Assembly (NCBI RefSeq): GCF_001899645.1
Contig: NZ_MKVV01000076.1
Coordinates: forward strand, 1 to 50,521
DNA length: 50,521 nucleotides
DNA from: Pseudonocardia sp. 73-21
Lineage (GTDB): Bacteria > Actinomycetota > Actinomycetes > Mycobacteriales > Pseudonocardiaceae
Direction of reading: 5' to 3'
Part shown: positions 1 to 6,344 of the stretch, piece by piece
How positions within the stretch are numbered: the stretch's first letter is position 1
Layout of the letters: each line of letters starts with the position of its first letter
The notes under the pieces: generated by a model
Seen by the model: the letters and a program-made list of their open reading frames with translations, nothing else
What the model was told of the DNA's origin: nothing
Databases searched by the model: none
Program-made: the position numbers and the translations under genes

Positions 1-63
1 TTCCGCAACCTGATCAACTACCGGCTCCGGTCGCTACTGCACTGCGGGGCACTCGCACTCTAA
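1..63 (+). CDS. ISL3-like transposase, C-terminal end only
   Basis: Frame 1 is open from the window edge to the TAA at 61-63 and encodes a tail containing NLINYRLRSLLHCG. A motif of the form RN-x-x-NYRLR-x-LL is characteristic of the extreme C-terminus of ISL3-family DDE transposases. Only 20 residues are visible, so intactness cannot be judged. The stop codon lies within 15 bp of the inferred IS end, the compact arrangement normal for these elements. The family assignment rests on this motif together with the terminal inverted repeat. Confidence 0.6.
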   Translation, partial: FRNLINYRLRSLLHCGALAL

Positions 64-76
64 ATCCGGAAGAGCC
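1..76 (+). mobile_element. Right end of an ISL3-family insertion sequence (partial)
   Basis: The window opens inside an insertion sequence. The last codons of a transposase end at 63, and the element appears to end at 76: read on the minus strand from 76 the sequence begins GGCTCTTCCGGATTTAGAGT, which resembles the terminal repeat I remember for IS31831 and other ISL3-family actinobacterial elements. The left end lies outside the window. The bases after 76 (CTCAAAGC) would be one copy of the 8-bp target duplication usual for ISL3 elements, which cannot be checked without the other end. Confidence 0.7.
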
Positions 77-475
77 CTCAAAGCCGGTGTCGTCTTCGAG
101 ACCAAGCCCGCCAGCGCAGCCTGGGAGACCACCTGCGCCGAGGTACTTAAGGAGCAGCTCAACGGATCGACCATGTGCATCCTGGTCGTCGACGCCGACG
201 AAGGACTCGCGGCCTGCGGCTACGCGACCATCTCCCAGATGGTTCCAGGACCGCACCTACCGGACGGCCAGCTCGGGTACGTCTCTAGCGTCTTCACCGA
301 GCCGGCCTACCGACGTCGCGGGTACAGCCGCGCCATCATGAACGGTCTGCTGACCTGGTTCCGCGGGCGTGACGTCAGCCGGGCCGACCTCCACGCCTCC
401 GCAGACGCTGAACCGCTCTACCGAGCGCTGGGATTCACCGACCATCCCGACCCCGCACTGAGCTGGCGGGCCTGA
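77..475 (+). pseudogene. GNAT N-acetyltransferase, 5' end removed by IS insertion
   Basis: The frame is open from inside the IS end to the TGA at 473-475. The protein-like part begins just after the IS terminus (LKAGVVFETKPASAAWETTC) and runs through a GNAT acetyl-CoA-binding region with the motif RRRGYSRAIM and the terminal LYRALGF. The usual N-terminal strand and helix are absent and no start codon lies in the remaining upstream part. The first ATG, at 173, would give only 100 residues and discard conserved sequence. The gene is therefore best read as the 3' three quarters of an acetyltransferase interrupted by the element. Substrate unknown. A shortened protein started at 173 is possible but unlikely to be active. 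Confidence 0.7.
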
Positions 476-552
476 CATCGGCCAGTCTCAGACGACCGAA
501 CCGGGCTCCGCCCGAGACCCGACACCGCTCGGAGATCGGGGGAGTGCGGCGG

Positions 553-683
553 GGTGGTGATCTCCTCGCGGCGCGCCCGAGGGCTACCGGCCCGAGGGGT
601 GGGAGGCAAGGCGGGACTGATTACCTTGCCTCCCACCCCTCGACCCGGCAGGGTTCCACCCGCGCCGCGAGGAGATCACCACC
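553..683. repeat. 131-nt two-part palindrome
   Basis: Outer arms 553-575 and 661-683 are perfect 23-bp inverted repeats (GGTGGTGATCTCCTCGCGGC...). Nested inside are perfect 19-bp arms at 593-611 and 624-642 around a 12-nt loop. Between the two stems are imperfectly matching 17-18 nt segments. No convincing protein is encoded on either strand across 476-846. The structure could be a small non-autonomous transposon, a transfer or replication origin of the adjacent element, or a folded RNA. Confidence 0.75.
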
Positions 684-734
684 AGCTCCCGGCGTGGACG
701 AGCAAGGACGAGCCGCGCGGACTTCCGACAAGCT

Positions 735-781
735 GACAGCAGCAGTCGACAGCAGCGGCCCTCGACACACGCAGACAGCAG
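735..781 (+). repeat. Three iterated GACAGCAG octamers beside the attachment site
   Basis: GACAGCAG occurs at 735-742, 748-755 and 774-781, so the starts are 13 and 26 bp apart. Iterated short repeats at regular spacing within about 100 bp of an attachment core are typical of integrase arm or excisionase binding sites. That role is inferred only from position; CAG-rich DNA could repeat by chance. Confidence 0.4.
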
Positions 782-846
782 AACACGACCTGCCGGGAGA
801 TCAGCAGGTCGCGGACGGGTGCAGACTCCCGCAGACGATGCCGGAG

Positions 847-893
847 TGATTTTGGTTCAGATGGTTCAGGTTCGAATCCTGGCGGCGGAGCCA
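847..893 (+). other. 3' half of tRNA-Gln(TTG): probable attR of an integrated element
   Basis: The segment reproduces the tRNA from the anticodon stem to an encoded CCA: anticodon loop TTTTGGT at 850-856 with anticodon TTG, stem TCAGA at 857-861, T arm TCAGG-TTCGAAT-CCTGG at 866-882, acceptor strand CGGCGGA plus G at 883-890, CCA at 891-893. The 5' half (acceptor, D arm, the first bases of the anticodon stem) is missing; the bases before 847 pair with nothing. Integrases commonly recombine within the 3' half of tRNA genes and leave such a duplicate at the far end. The intact gene would then lie to the left, outside the window. A tRNA-Gln gene next to glmU fits the gene order I recall from other actinobacteria. 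Confidence 0.75.
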
Positions 894-913
894 GCGGCTC
901 TCCCCATGACAAC

Positions 914-943
914 GGGGTGGACCCCCATCAGCGGATCCACCCC
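914..943 (+). terminator. Hairpin after the tRNA-Gln remnant
   Basis: GGGGTGGA at 914-921 pairs perfectly with TCCACCCC at 936-943 across a 14-nt loop, 20 bp past the CCA end. No T-tract follows. Its position suits the old tRNA terminator retained in the attachment site flank. The rest of 944-1055 shows no recognisable feature. Confidence 0.5.
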
Positions 944-1055
944 GGAAGTCTTCCCGCCTAGCGACCGTTCGGTCGCGGCGGCGGCTCGGGCGGACGCCCG
1001 TTTCCCGTGCATCTCATGACATACCCCTCGTTGCTCGTGCTCCTGGAGTGCCGCC

Positions 1056-1496
1056 TCACTCGAGGCCGGCGTCCAGCGTGATCGTGGTACCGGTCAGCGC
1101 CTTGCTGACGGGACAACCGGCCTTCGCGGCCTCGGCGGCCTTGACGAACGCGGCCTCGTCGAGACCGTCGACCTCACCGCGGACGGTGATCGTGATGCCG
1201 GAGATGGCGAACCCACCGTTGGCCTTGTCCGGCCCGAGCGTGACGTCGGCCGTCACGTCGAGGGACTGCGGCGTGCCACCGGCCTCGGCGATGATCGCCG
1301 AGAGCTGCATGGCGTAGCAGGACGAGTGCGCCGCGGCGATGAGCTCCTCGGGGCTCGTCGTCCCGCCGGCGTCGTCGGCCGCCCGCTTCGGGAAGCTGAC
1401 GTCGTACGTGCCGACCCTGCTGCTGGTCAGCTCCACCTGGCCCGAACCCTGCTCGAGCGTTCCGTTCCAGGCCGTCCGTGCGGTGCGGGTGGGCAT
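1056..1496 (-). CDS. osmC: OsmC/Ohr-family peroxiredoxin
   Basis: This is a 146-residue thiol peroxidase that reduces organic hydroperoxides in the cytoplasm. The two redox cysteines are visible: Cys60 in HSSCYAM and Cys128 in AGCPVSKA, the paired positions of the OsmC fold. Length is normal. The ATG at 1496 is preceded by GGAGGAG at a good distance. The subgroup looks like OsmC (central TTSPEELIAAAHSSC) rather than Ohr. It stands alone on the minus strand, with a dyad in its upstream region that may be an operator. Confidence 0.92.
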   Translation of the reverse strand: MPTRTARTAWNGTLEQGSGQVELTSSRVGTYDVSFPKRAADDAGGTTSPEELIAAAHSSCYAMQLSAIIAEAGGTPQSLDVTADVTLGPDKANGGFAISGITITVRGEVDGLDEAAFVKAAEAAKAGCPVSKALTGTTITLDAGLE

Positions 1497-1516
1497 GTCT
1501 CCTCCAGCGGTGTCGC

Positions 1517-1538
1517 GGTTGTTCCATGGGACACAACC
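1517..1538. promoter_or_regulatory. Candidate operator upstream of osmC
   Basis: GGTTGT at 1517-1522 and ACAACC at 1533-1538 are inverted arms around a 10-nt centre containing the palindrome CCATGG. The site is 21-42 nt upstream of the osmC start, where a repressor would cover the promoter. It does not match the AT-rich OhrR consensus, so the regulator is unknown. Confidence 0.35.
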
Positions 1539-1653
1539 CCGGCGCCGCCGAAAGCATTCGCGTCATCGCGCCCGTTGAGACGACCGGTGGGAGATCGACG
1601 GCGAATGGTCGTGCCCAACGCAACACACCGCCCGAGCGGGCGCCCGGTACCGC

Positions 1654-2064
1654 TCATCGCACCTGTACCGGATCGTCCACCTGGAGGAACTGGTAGAACG
1701 CCTCGGCCTGCGACCGTTCCAGCCGGACGCACCCCGCGGAGGCCGTGTGGAGGTTGCCCTCGTGGAACGCGATGCCGCCCGGCGCGAAGAACACCGCGAA
1801 CGGCATCGGCGCGCCGTCGAACTCGGCGCTGCGGTGGTTGATGTTCTTCCATTCGACGCGGAAGTCGCCGCGCGGCGTCTCCTGGCCGGGGCCGCCGATG
1901 CTCACCCGCACCGGACCCCGCACGACCTCGCCCCCGTCGATGAGCCAGGCCGTCCTCGTCGCGAGGTCCACGCAGGCCCGCGCGACGACGGTGCACGGCG
2001 TGCCCTCGACGGGGGCCGGTGCCGCGGCCTGCGCCGTGCCGACCGCCCCGGCCACGCGAGGCAC
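1654..2064 (-). CDS. L,D-transpeptidase (YkuD domain), signal peptide apparently frameshifted
   Basis: The catalytic domain makes 3-3 peptidoglycan cross-links or similar links. The YkuD signature is present as FHEGNLHTASAGCVRL, with the nucleophilic Cys and downstream Arg; the usual His before Gly-Cys is replaced by Ala. In this frame the only starts are weak GTG codons at 2064 and 2055, which leave a poor leader. A convincing signal peptide beginning MRTRIALAVGTACLA lies in another frame from an ATG at 2099. One extra base near 2053-2058 would join it to VAGAVGTAQAAAPAPVEG, giving an ideal AQA cleavage site. Either the gene has a 1-bp deletion, or there is a sequence error, or a GTG start is used. 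Divergent from glmU. Confidence 0.75.
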   Translation of the reverse strand: MPRVAGAVGTAQAAAPAPVEGTPCTVVARACVDLATRTAWLIDGGEVVRGPVRVSIGGPGQETPRGDFRVEWKNINHRSAEFDGAPMPFAVFFAPGGIAFHEGNLHTASAGCVRLERSQAEAFYQFLQVDDPVQVR

Positions 2065-2271
2065 GCCGTCCCGACCGCCAGGGCGATCCGCGTCCTCATC
2101 CGGGGCGCCTCGGTGTGCTGGCCCATGACCGTCCTCCACGACCTGGTGTCGGAACGAGACCGAACCGACACGGAGTGTTACCCGTTCGCAACAACGAGTG
2201 ATCCCCGGGAGGGTTACTCGGCACACCACGTACGATCCACCGGTCCCCCGACCTCGACCAGGGAGTGGCCC

Positions 2272-3741
2272 ATGCCGGACCGACAGGGGCCGAGGCCCAG
2301 CGCCGCCGTCGTGCTGGCCGCGGGCCAGGGCACCCGGATGCGATCGTCGGTGCCGAAGGTCCTGCACCCCATCGCCGGCCGCAGCCTGCTCGGGCACGCC
2401 GTGCACGCCGTCGCCGCGCTGGAGCCCGAGCATCTCGTGGTCGTCATCGGCCACGGTGGCGACCAGGTCCGTGAGGCCGTCACCGCGTTCGCCACGGAGC
2501 TCGGCCGCCCGGTGCTCGTCGCCGTCCAGGAGATGCAGCTCGGCACCGGCCACGCCGTGCGGTGCGGGATGGATGCGCTGCCCGCGGGCATCACCGGGTC
2601 CGTCCTGGTCACCTACGGTGACGTCCCGCTGCTGCGCCCCGACACGCTCGGGGAGCTGCTGGCCGAGCAGGTCACCTCCGGCGCGGCGCTGGCCGTGCTC
2701 ACCAGCGAGGTCGACGACCCCACCGGCTACGGGCGGGTGCTGCGCGAGTCCGACGGCACCGTCACACGGATCGTGGAGCAGGCCGACGCGTCGCCCGAGC
2801 AGCGGGCCGTCCGCGAGGTGAACTCCGGCGTCTACGCGTTCGACGGCGCCTTCCTCGACGCCGGGCTGAACCGGCTCGGCACGTCGAACAAGCAGAACGA
2901 GCTCTACCTCACCGACCTCGTGGAGATCGCCCGCGGCGACGGGGCCGGCGTCCGCGGCGTCCGGTGCGCCGACTCCTGGGAGGTGGCCGGCGTCAACGAC
3001 CGCGTCCAGCTCGCCGCGATCCGCGCGGAGCTCAACCGGCGGCTGCTGGAGCAGTGGATGCGCGACGGCGTCACCGTCGTCGACCCCGCCAGCACCTGGG
3101 TGGACGTGCGGGTGCGGCTCGACGTCGACGTCACGCTGCACCCGGGCACGCAGCTGCACGGGTCCACCACCGTCGCGAGTGGCGCCGAGGTCGGCCCCGA
3201 CACCACGCTCACCGACTGCGGGGTCGGCGCCGGCGCCACGGTGGTCCGCACGCACGGCAGCGGGGCGGTGATCGGCGCGGGTGCGTCGGTCGGGCCCTTC
3301 GCCTACCTGCGCCCCGGCGCCCGGCTCGGCGAACGCGGCAAGATCGGCACCTTCGTCGAGGTGAAGAACGCCGAGATCGGTGCGGGCAGCAAGGTGCCGC
3401 ACCTGACCTACGTCGGCGACGCCACGATCGGCGAGCAGAGCAACATCGGGGCATCGTCGGTGTTCGTGAACTACGACGGGGTGCGCAAGCACCACACGGT
3501 GATCGGGTCCCACGTCCGCACGGGCTCCGACACCATGTTCATCGCTCCGGTACAGGTCGGCGACGGTGCGTACACGGGTGCTGGCACGGTGTTGAAACGC
3601 GACGTCCCGCCGGGGGCGCTGGCCGTGTCGGGCGGGTCACAGCGGATCATCGAGGGGTGGGTCGAGAAGAACCGGCCGGACACCCCGGCGGCCGGAGCGG
3701 CCCGAGCAGCGCAGAACAACACGGAGGCTGAGCCACGGTGA
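2272..3741 (+). CDS. glmU: Bifunctional GlmU: GlcNAc-1-P uridyltransferase / GlcN-1-P acetyltransferase
   Basis: It makes UDP-GlcNAc for peptidoglycan from glucosamine-1-phosphate, acetyl-CoA and UTP. The 489 residues match the actinobacterial family length. The N-terminal pyrophosphorylase has LAAGQGTRM at about 15-23, the following K of SVPKVLHP and YGDVPLL. The C-terminal left-handed beta-helix has FVEVKNAEIG, HLTYVGDA and NYDGVRKHHT, which carry the acetyltransferase site. The ATG at 2272 with GGGAG upstream is chosen because the protein-like sequence starts there; the frame is open further upstream without conserved sequence. Its stop overlaps the prs start by 4 nt, so the two are translationally coupled. 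Confidence 0.97.
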   Translation: MPDRQGPRPSAAVVLAAGQGTRMRSSVPKVLHPIAGRSLLGHAVHAVAALEPEHLVVVIGHGGDQVREAVTAFATELGRPVLVAVQEMQLGTGHAVRCGMDALPAGITGSVLVTYGDVPLLRPDTLGELLAEQVTSGAALAVLTSEVDDPTGYGRVLRESDGTVTRIVEQADASPEQRAVREVNSGVYAFDGAFLDAGLNRLGTSNKQNELYLTDLVEIARGDGAGVRGVRCADSWEVAGVNDRVQLAAIRAELNRRLLEQWMRDGVTVVDPASTWVDVRVRLDVDVTLHPGTQLHGSTTVASGAEVGPDTTLTDCGVGAGATVVRTHGSGAVIGAGASVGPFAYLRPGARLGERGKIGTFVEVKNAEIGAGSKVPHLTYVGDATIGEQSNIGASSVFVNYDGVRKHHTVIGSHVRTGSDTMFIAPVQVGDGAYTGAGTVLKRDVPPGALAVSGGSQRIIEGWVEKNRPDTPAAGAARAAQNNTEAEPR

Positions 3742-4718
3742 GTGCAATGTCCGCTACCCCGAAGAAGAACCTGATGTTGTTCTCCGGGAGGGCGCACCCT
3801 GAGCTGGCCGAGCAGGTCGCCAAGCACCTCGACGTGACGATCACGCCGCAGTCGGCGTACTCCTTCGCCAACGGGGAGATCTTCGTCCGGTTCGAGGAGT
3901 CGGTGCGGGGGTGCGACGCGTTCGTCCTGCAGTCGCACTCGGCGCCGATCAACGACCAGATCATGGAGCACCTGATCATGGTCGACGCGCTCAAGCGCGC
4001 GTCGGCCAAGCGGATCACCGTGGTCATGCCGTTCTGGGGCTACGCCCGCCAGGACAAGAAGCACCGCGGCCGCGAGCCCATCTCGGCCCGCCTGATCGCC
4101 GACATGTTCCTCGTCGCCGGCGCCGACCGGATCATGACGGTCGACCTGCACACCGCGCAGATCCAGGGCTTCTTCGACGGCCCGGTCGACCACCTCTTCG
4201 CACTCCCGGTGCTCGCCGAGCACATCAGGCGCACCTACGCCGACCACGACATCTGCGTCGTCTCCCCCGACTCCGGTCGGGTGAGGCTCGCCGAGCGCTG
4301 GGCCGAGACCCTCGGCGGCACCCCGCTGGCGTTCATCCACAAGACCCGCGACCCGATGAGGCCCAACGAGGCCGTGGCCAACCGGGTGGTCGGCGACATC
4401 GACGGCCGGCTCTGCGTCGTGATCGACGACATGATCGACACCGGCGGCACGGTCGCCAAGGCGGTGGAGGCGCTGCTCGCCCAGGGCGCGTCGGACGTGG
4501 TGGTCGCGGCCACCCACGGTGTGCTGTCGGGCCCGGCCACCGAGCGGCTGGCCAACTGCGGCGCCCGCGAGGTGATCTTCACCGACACCCTGCCGATCCC
4601 GGAGGAGAAGCGCTTCCCGGCCATGACGGTGCTCTCCATCGCGCCGCTGCTGGCCGAGGCCATCCACCAGGTCTTCGACGACGGCTCGGTCACGAGCCTC
4701 TTCGACGGCAACGCGTAG
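3738..4718 (+). CDS. prs: Ribose-phosphate pyrophosphokinase
   Basis: It converts ribose-5-phosphate and ATP to PRPP, the precursor of nucleotides, His, Trp and, in actinobacteria, decaprenyl-phospho-arabinose. The 326-residue protein is full length. FWGYARQDKKHRGREPISARL is the ATP/flexible-loop region, TVDLHTAQIQGFF the metal and ATP site, and VVIDDMIDTGGT the PRPP-binding loop. The start is GTG at 3738, overlapping the glmU stop as GTGA; ATG at 3747 is an alternative. The glmU-prs pair is conserved in actinobacteria. Confidence 0.97.
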   Translation: MSAMSATPKKNLMLFSGRAHPELAEQVAKHLDVTITPQSAYSFANGEIFVRFEESVRGCDAFVLQSHSAPINDQIMEHLIMVDALKRASAKRITVVMPFWGYARQDKKHRGREPISARLIADMFLVAGADRIMTVDLHTAQIQGFFDGPVDHLFALPVLAEHIRRTYADHDICVVSPDSGRVRLAERWAETLGGTPLAFIHKTRDPMRPNEAVANRVVGDIDGRLCVVIDDMIDTGGTVAKAVEALLAQGASDVVVAATHGVLSGPATERLANCGAREVIFTDTLPIPEEKRFPAMTVLSIAPLLAEAIHQVFDDGSVTSLFDGNA

Positions 4719-5069
4719 CCCGCGGCGAGTTCGCGGATCGGACGGCGCGGCGTGGTCTCACCCTGCCCGCCGTTGGGACGTCCAGCGTGATCACCGGCTG
4801 GGGACGTCCAGCCGCACTGTTCCGGTCCGCGGTTCCGAAGCGACGATCACCGAACGGATTCGCGTGGTCGGGGCGCCGGATCGCGAACTCGCGGCGTGGG
4901 ACGACGAACCCGCGGGGCCGGGCGTCGGGGGTGCGGGGGGCGTCGCGTAGTGTCGACGCCAGTTCCGCGGCGAGGGCGGGTGAGCTTCTAGCCCGCCGTT
5001 ATCGACGTGGCCCGGCCTGACCGGTGCCCCTCGCCGCGCGTCCACACCGTGATTCGCTGATCGAGGAGT
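4719..5069. promoter_or_regulatory. 351-nt gap before rplY with a large dyad at 4775-4812
   Basis: No gene is apparent here. GGGACGTCCAGC occurs twice, at 4775-4786 and 4801-4812. Between the copies lies GTGATCAC, so that GACGTCC-AGC-GTGATCAC-GGCT-GGACGTC forms an imperfect palindrome. A second pair of inverted segments, GCGAGTTCGCGGATC near 4727 and GATCGCGAACTCGC near 4880, spans the region. These could be the prs terminator, an operator of the general-stress gene rplY/ctc, or both. In M. tuberculosis a lipoprotein gene (lpqT) occupies this position; none is seen here. Confidence 0.4.
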
Positions 5070-5747
5070 ATGACCGTGGCCGAGGCCGTAATCGCCGCCG
5101 AGACCCGCACGGAGTTCGGCAAGGGCGCCGCCCGCCGCACCCGTCGCGCCGGCAAGATCCCCGCCGTGCTCTACGGGCACGGCACCGACCCGCAGCACCT
5201 CTCGCTGCCGGAGCTCGAGTTCAAGCGCATCGTGCGCGAGCAGGGCCGCAACGCGGTCATCACGCTCGACATCTCGGGCACCCCGCAGCTGGCGCTGACC
5301 AAGACGGTCGTGCAGCACCCCATCCGCCCGTACATCGAGCACGTCGACCTGCTGGTCATCCGCCGCGGCGAGAAGGTCGTCGTCGACGTCCCGATCGTCG
5401 TCACCGGCGACGCCGCCCCGGGCACGATGGTCAGCCAGGAGCTCAACACGCTCGAGGTCGAGGCCGACGTCTCCTCCATCCCGGACCAGATCGAGGTCTC
5501 GGTCGAGGGCCTGAAGATCGGCACCCAGATCCAGGCCGGTGCGATCCGCCTTCCCGCCAACACCACGCTGAGCGCCGACGCCGAGCTGCTCGTCGTCAAC
5601 GTCGTGGCCGCGCCCACCGAGGCCGACCTCGAGGCCGAGATCGACACCGAGGGTGCCGGCGTGGTCGAGGAGCCGTCCGACGAGGAGCAGGCCGCCGAGG
5701 CCTCTGCCGAGGGCGGGTCCGAGGCCGCGTCCGACTCGGAGGGCTGA
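5070..5747 (+). CDS. rplY: 50S ribosomal protein L25 / general stress protein Ctc
   Basis: It binds 5S rRNA in the large subunit. At 225 residues it is the long Ctc type: an L25 domain (about 1-95, TEFGKGAARRTRRAGKIPAVLYG), a TL5-like beta domain (about 100-185), then an acidic Glu/Asp/Ala/Ser tail of about 35 residues typical of actinobacteria. ATG at 5070. The stop is 2 nt before pth, with which it is almost certainly co-transcribed. It may respond to stress, as ctc does in Bacillus; the dyad upstream is the place to look. Confidence 0.95.
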   Translation: MTVAEAVIAAETRTEFGKGAARRTRRAGKIPAVLYGHGTDPQHLSLPELEFKRIVREQGRNAVITLDISGTPQLALTKTVVQHPIRPYIEHVDLLVIRRGEKVVVDVPIVVTGDAAPGTMVSQELNTLEVEADVSSIPDQIEVSVEGLKIGTQIQAGAIRLPANTTLSADAELLVVNVVAAPTEADLEAEIDTEGAGVVEEPSDEEQAAEASAEGGSEAASDSEG

Positions 5748-5749
5748 TC

Positions 5750-6334
5750 ATGGCGCCGGGCCCCGCCCTGGTGGTCGGGCTCGGCAACCCGGGTCCGGAC
5801 TACTCCGAGACCCGCCACAACGTCGGTTTCCGTGTCGTCGAGCTCCTGGCGGCGCGGGCCGGCGGTGGCCGCTTCTCCAAGCACAAGAGCAATGCCGACG
5901 TGCTCGAGGGCCGGCTCGCCGGACGGCGTGTGGTGCTCGCGAAACCGCGCACCTACATGAACGTCTCCGGCGGGCCGGTCGCCGGCCTCGCCCAGTACTT
6001 CTCCGTCGCCCCCGCCGACCTGATCGTCGTCCACGACGACCTGGACCTCGGCTTCGGCGTCATCCGCCTCAAGCTGGGCGGCGGCGAGGGCGGCCACAAC
6101 GGGCTGCGCTCCATCACCTCGTCGATCGGCACGCGTGACTATCTCCGCGTCCGCTTCGGCATCGGCCGTCCTCCGGGCCGTCAGGACCCCGCCGACTTCG
6201 TGCTCAAGCGCTTCTCCGGCGCGGAGCGCAAGGAGCTGGACTTCGCCGTCGATCTCGCCGCCGACGCCGCCGAGGCCCTCCTGTCCGACGGCCTCGAGCC
6301 CACGCAGAACCGGTTCCACGCCCTGTCGGGCTGA
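5750..6334 (+). CDS. pth: Peptidyl-tRNA hydrolase
   Basis: It recycles peptidyl-tRNA released by stalled ribosomes by cleaving the ester bond. The 194 residues are full length. GLGNPGPDYSETRHNVGF carries Asn13 and catalytic His23; VVHDDLDL holds the Asp; GGHNGLRSI and the C-terminal RFHALSG region are conserved. It starts with ATG 2 nt after the rplY stop. It is convergent with the acyl-AMP ligase gene, whose stop is 10 nt away. Confidence 0.96.
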   Translation: MAPGPALVVGLGNPGPDYSETRHNVGFRVVELLAARAGGGRFSKHKSNADVLEGRLAGRRVVLAKPRTYMNVSGGPVAGLAQYFSVAPADLIVVHDDLDLGFGVIRLKLGGGEGGHNGLRSITSSIGTRDYLRVRFGIGRPPGRQDPADFVLKRFSGAERKELDFAVDLAADAAEALLSDGLEPTQNRFHALSG

Positions 6335-6344
6335 CCGGGTCGGA

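Noticed and set aside
847..893. Complete functional tRNA-Gln gene
   Set aside because: The acceptor 5' strand, D arm and part of the anticodon stem are missing; bases before 847 do not pair with the 3' half.
1654..3513. 619-codon open frame on the minus strand across glmU
   Set aside because: Only its last part, up to about 2064, resembles a protein (the L,D-transpeptidase). The rest is antisense to glmU and reflects the lack of stops in high-GC DNA.
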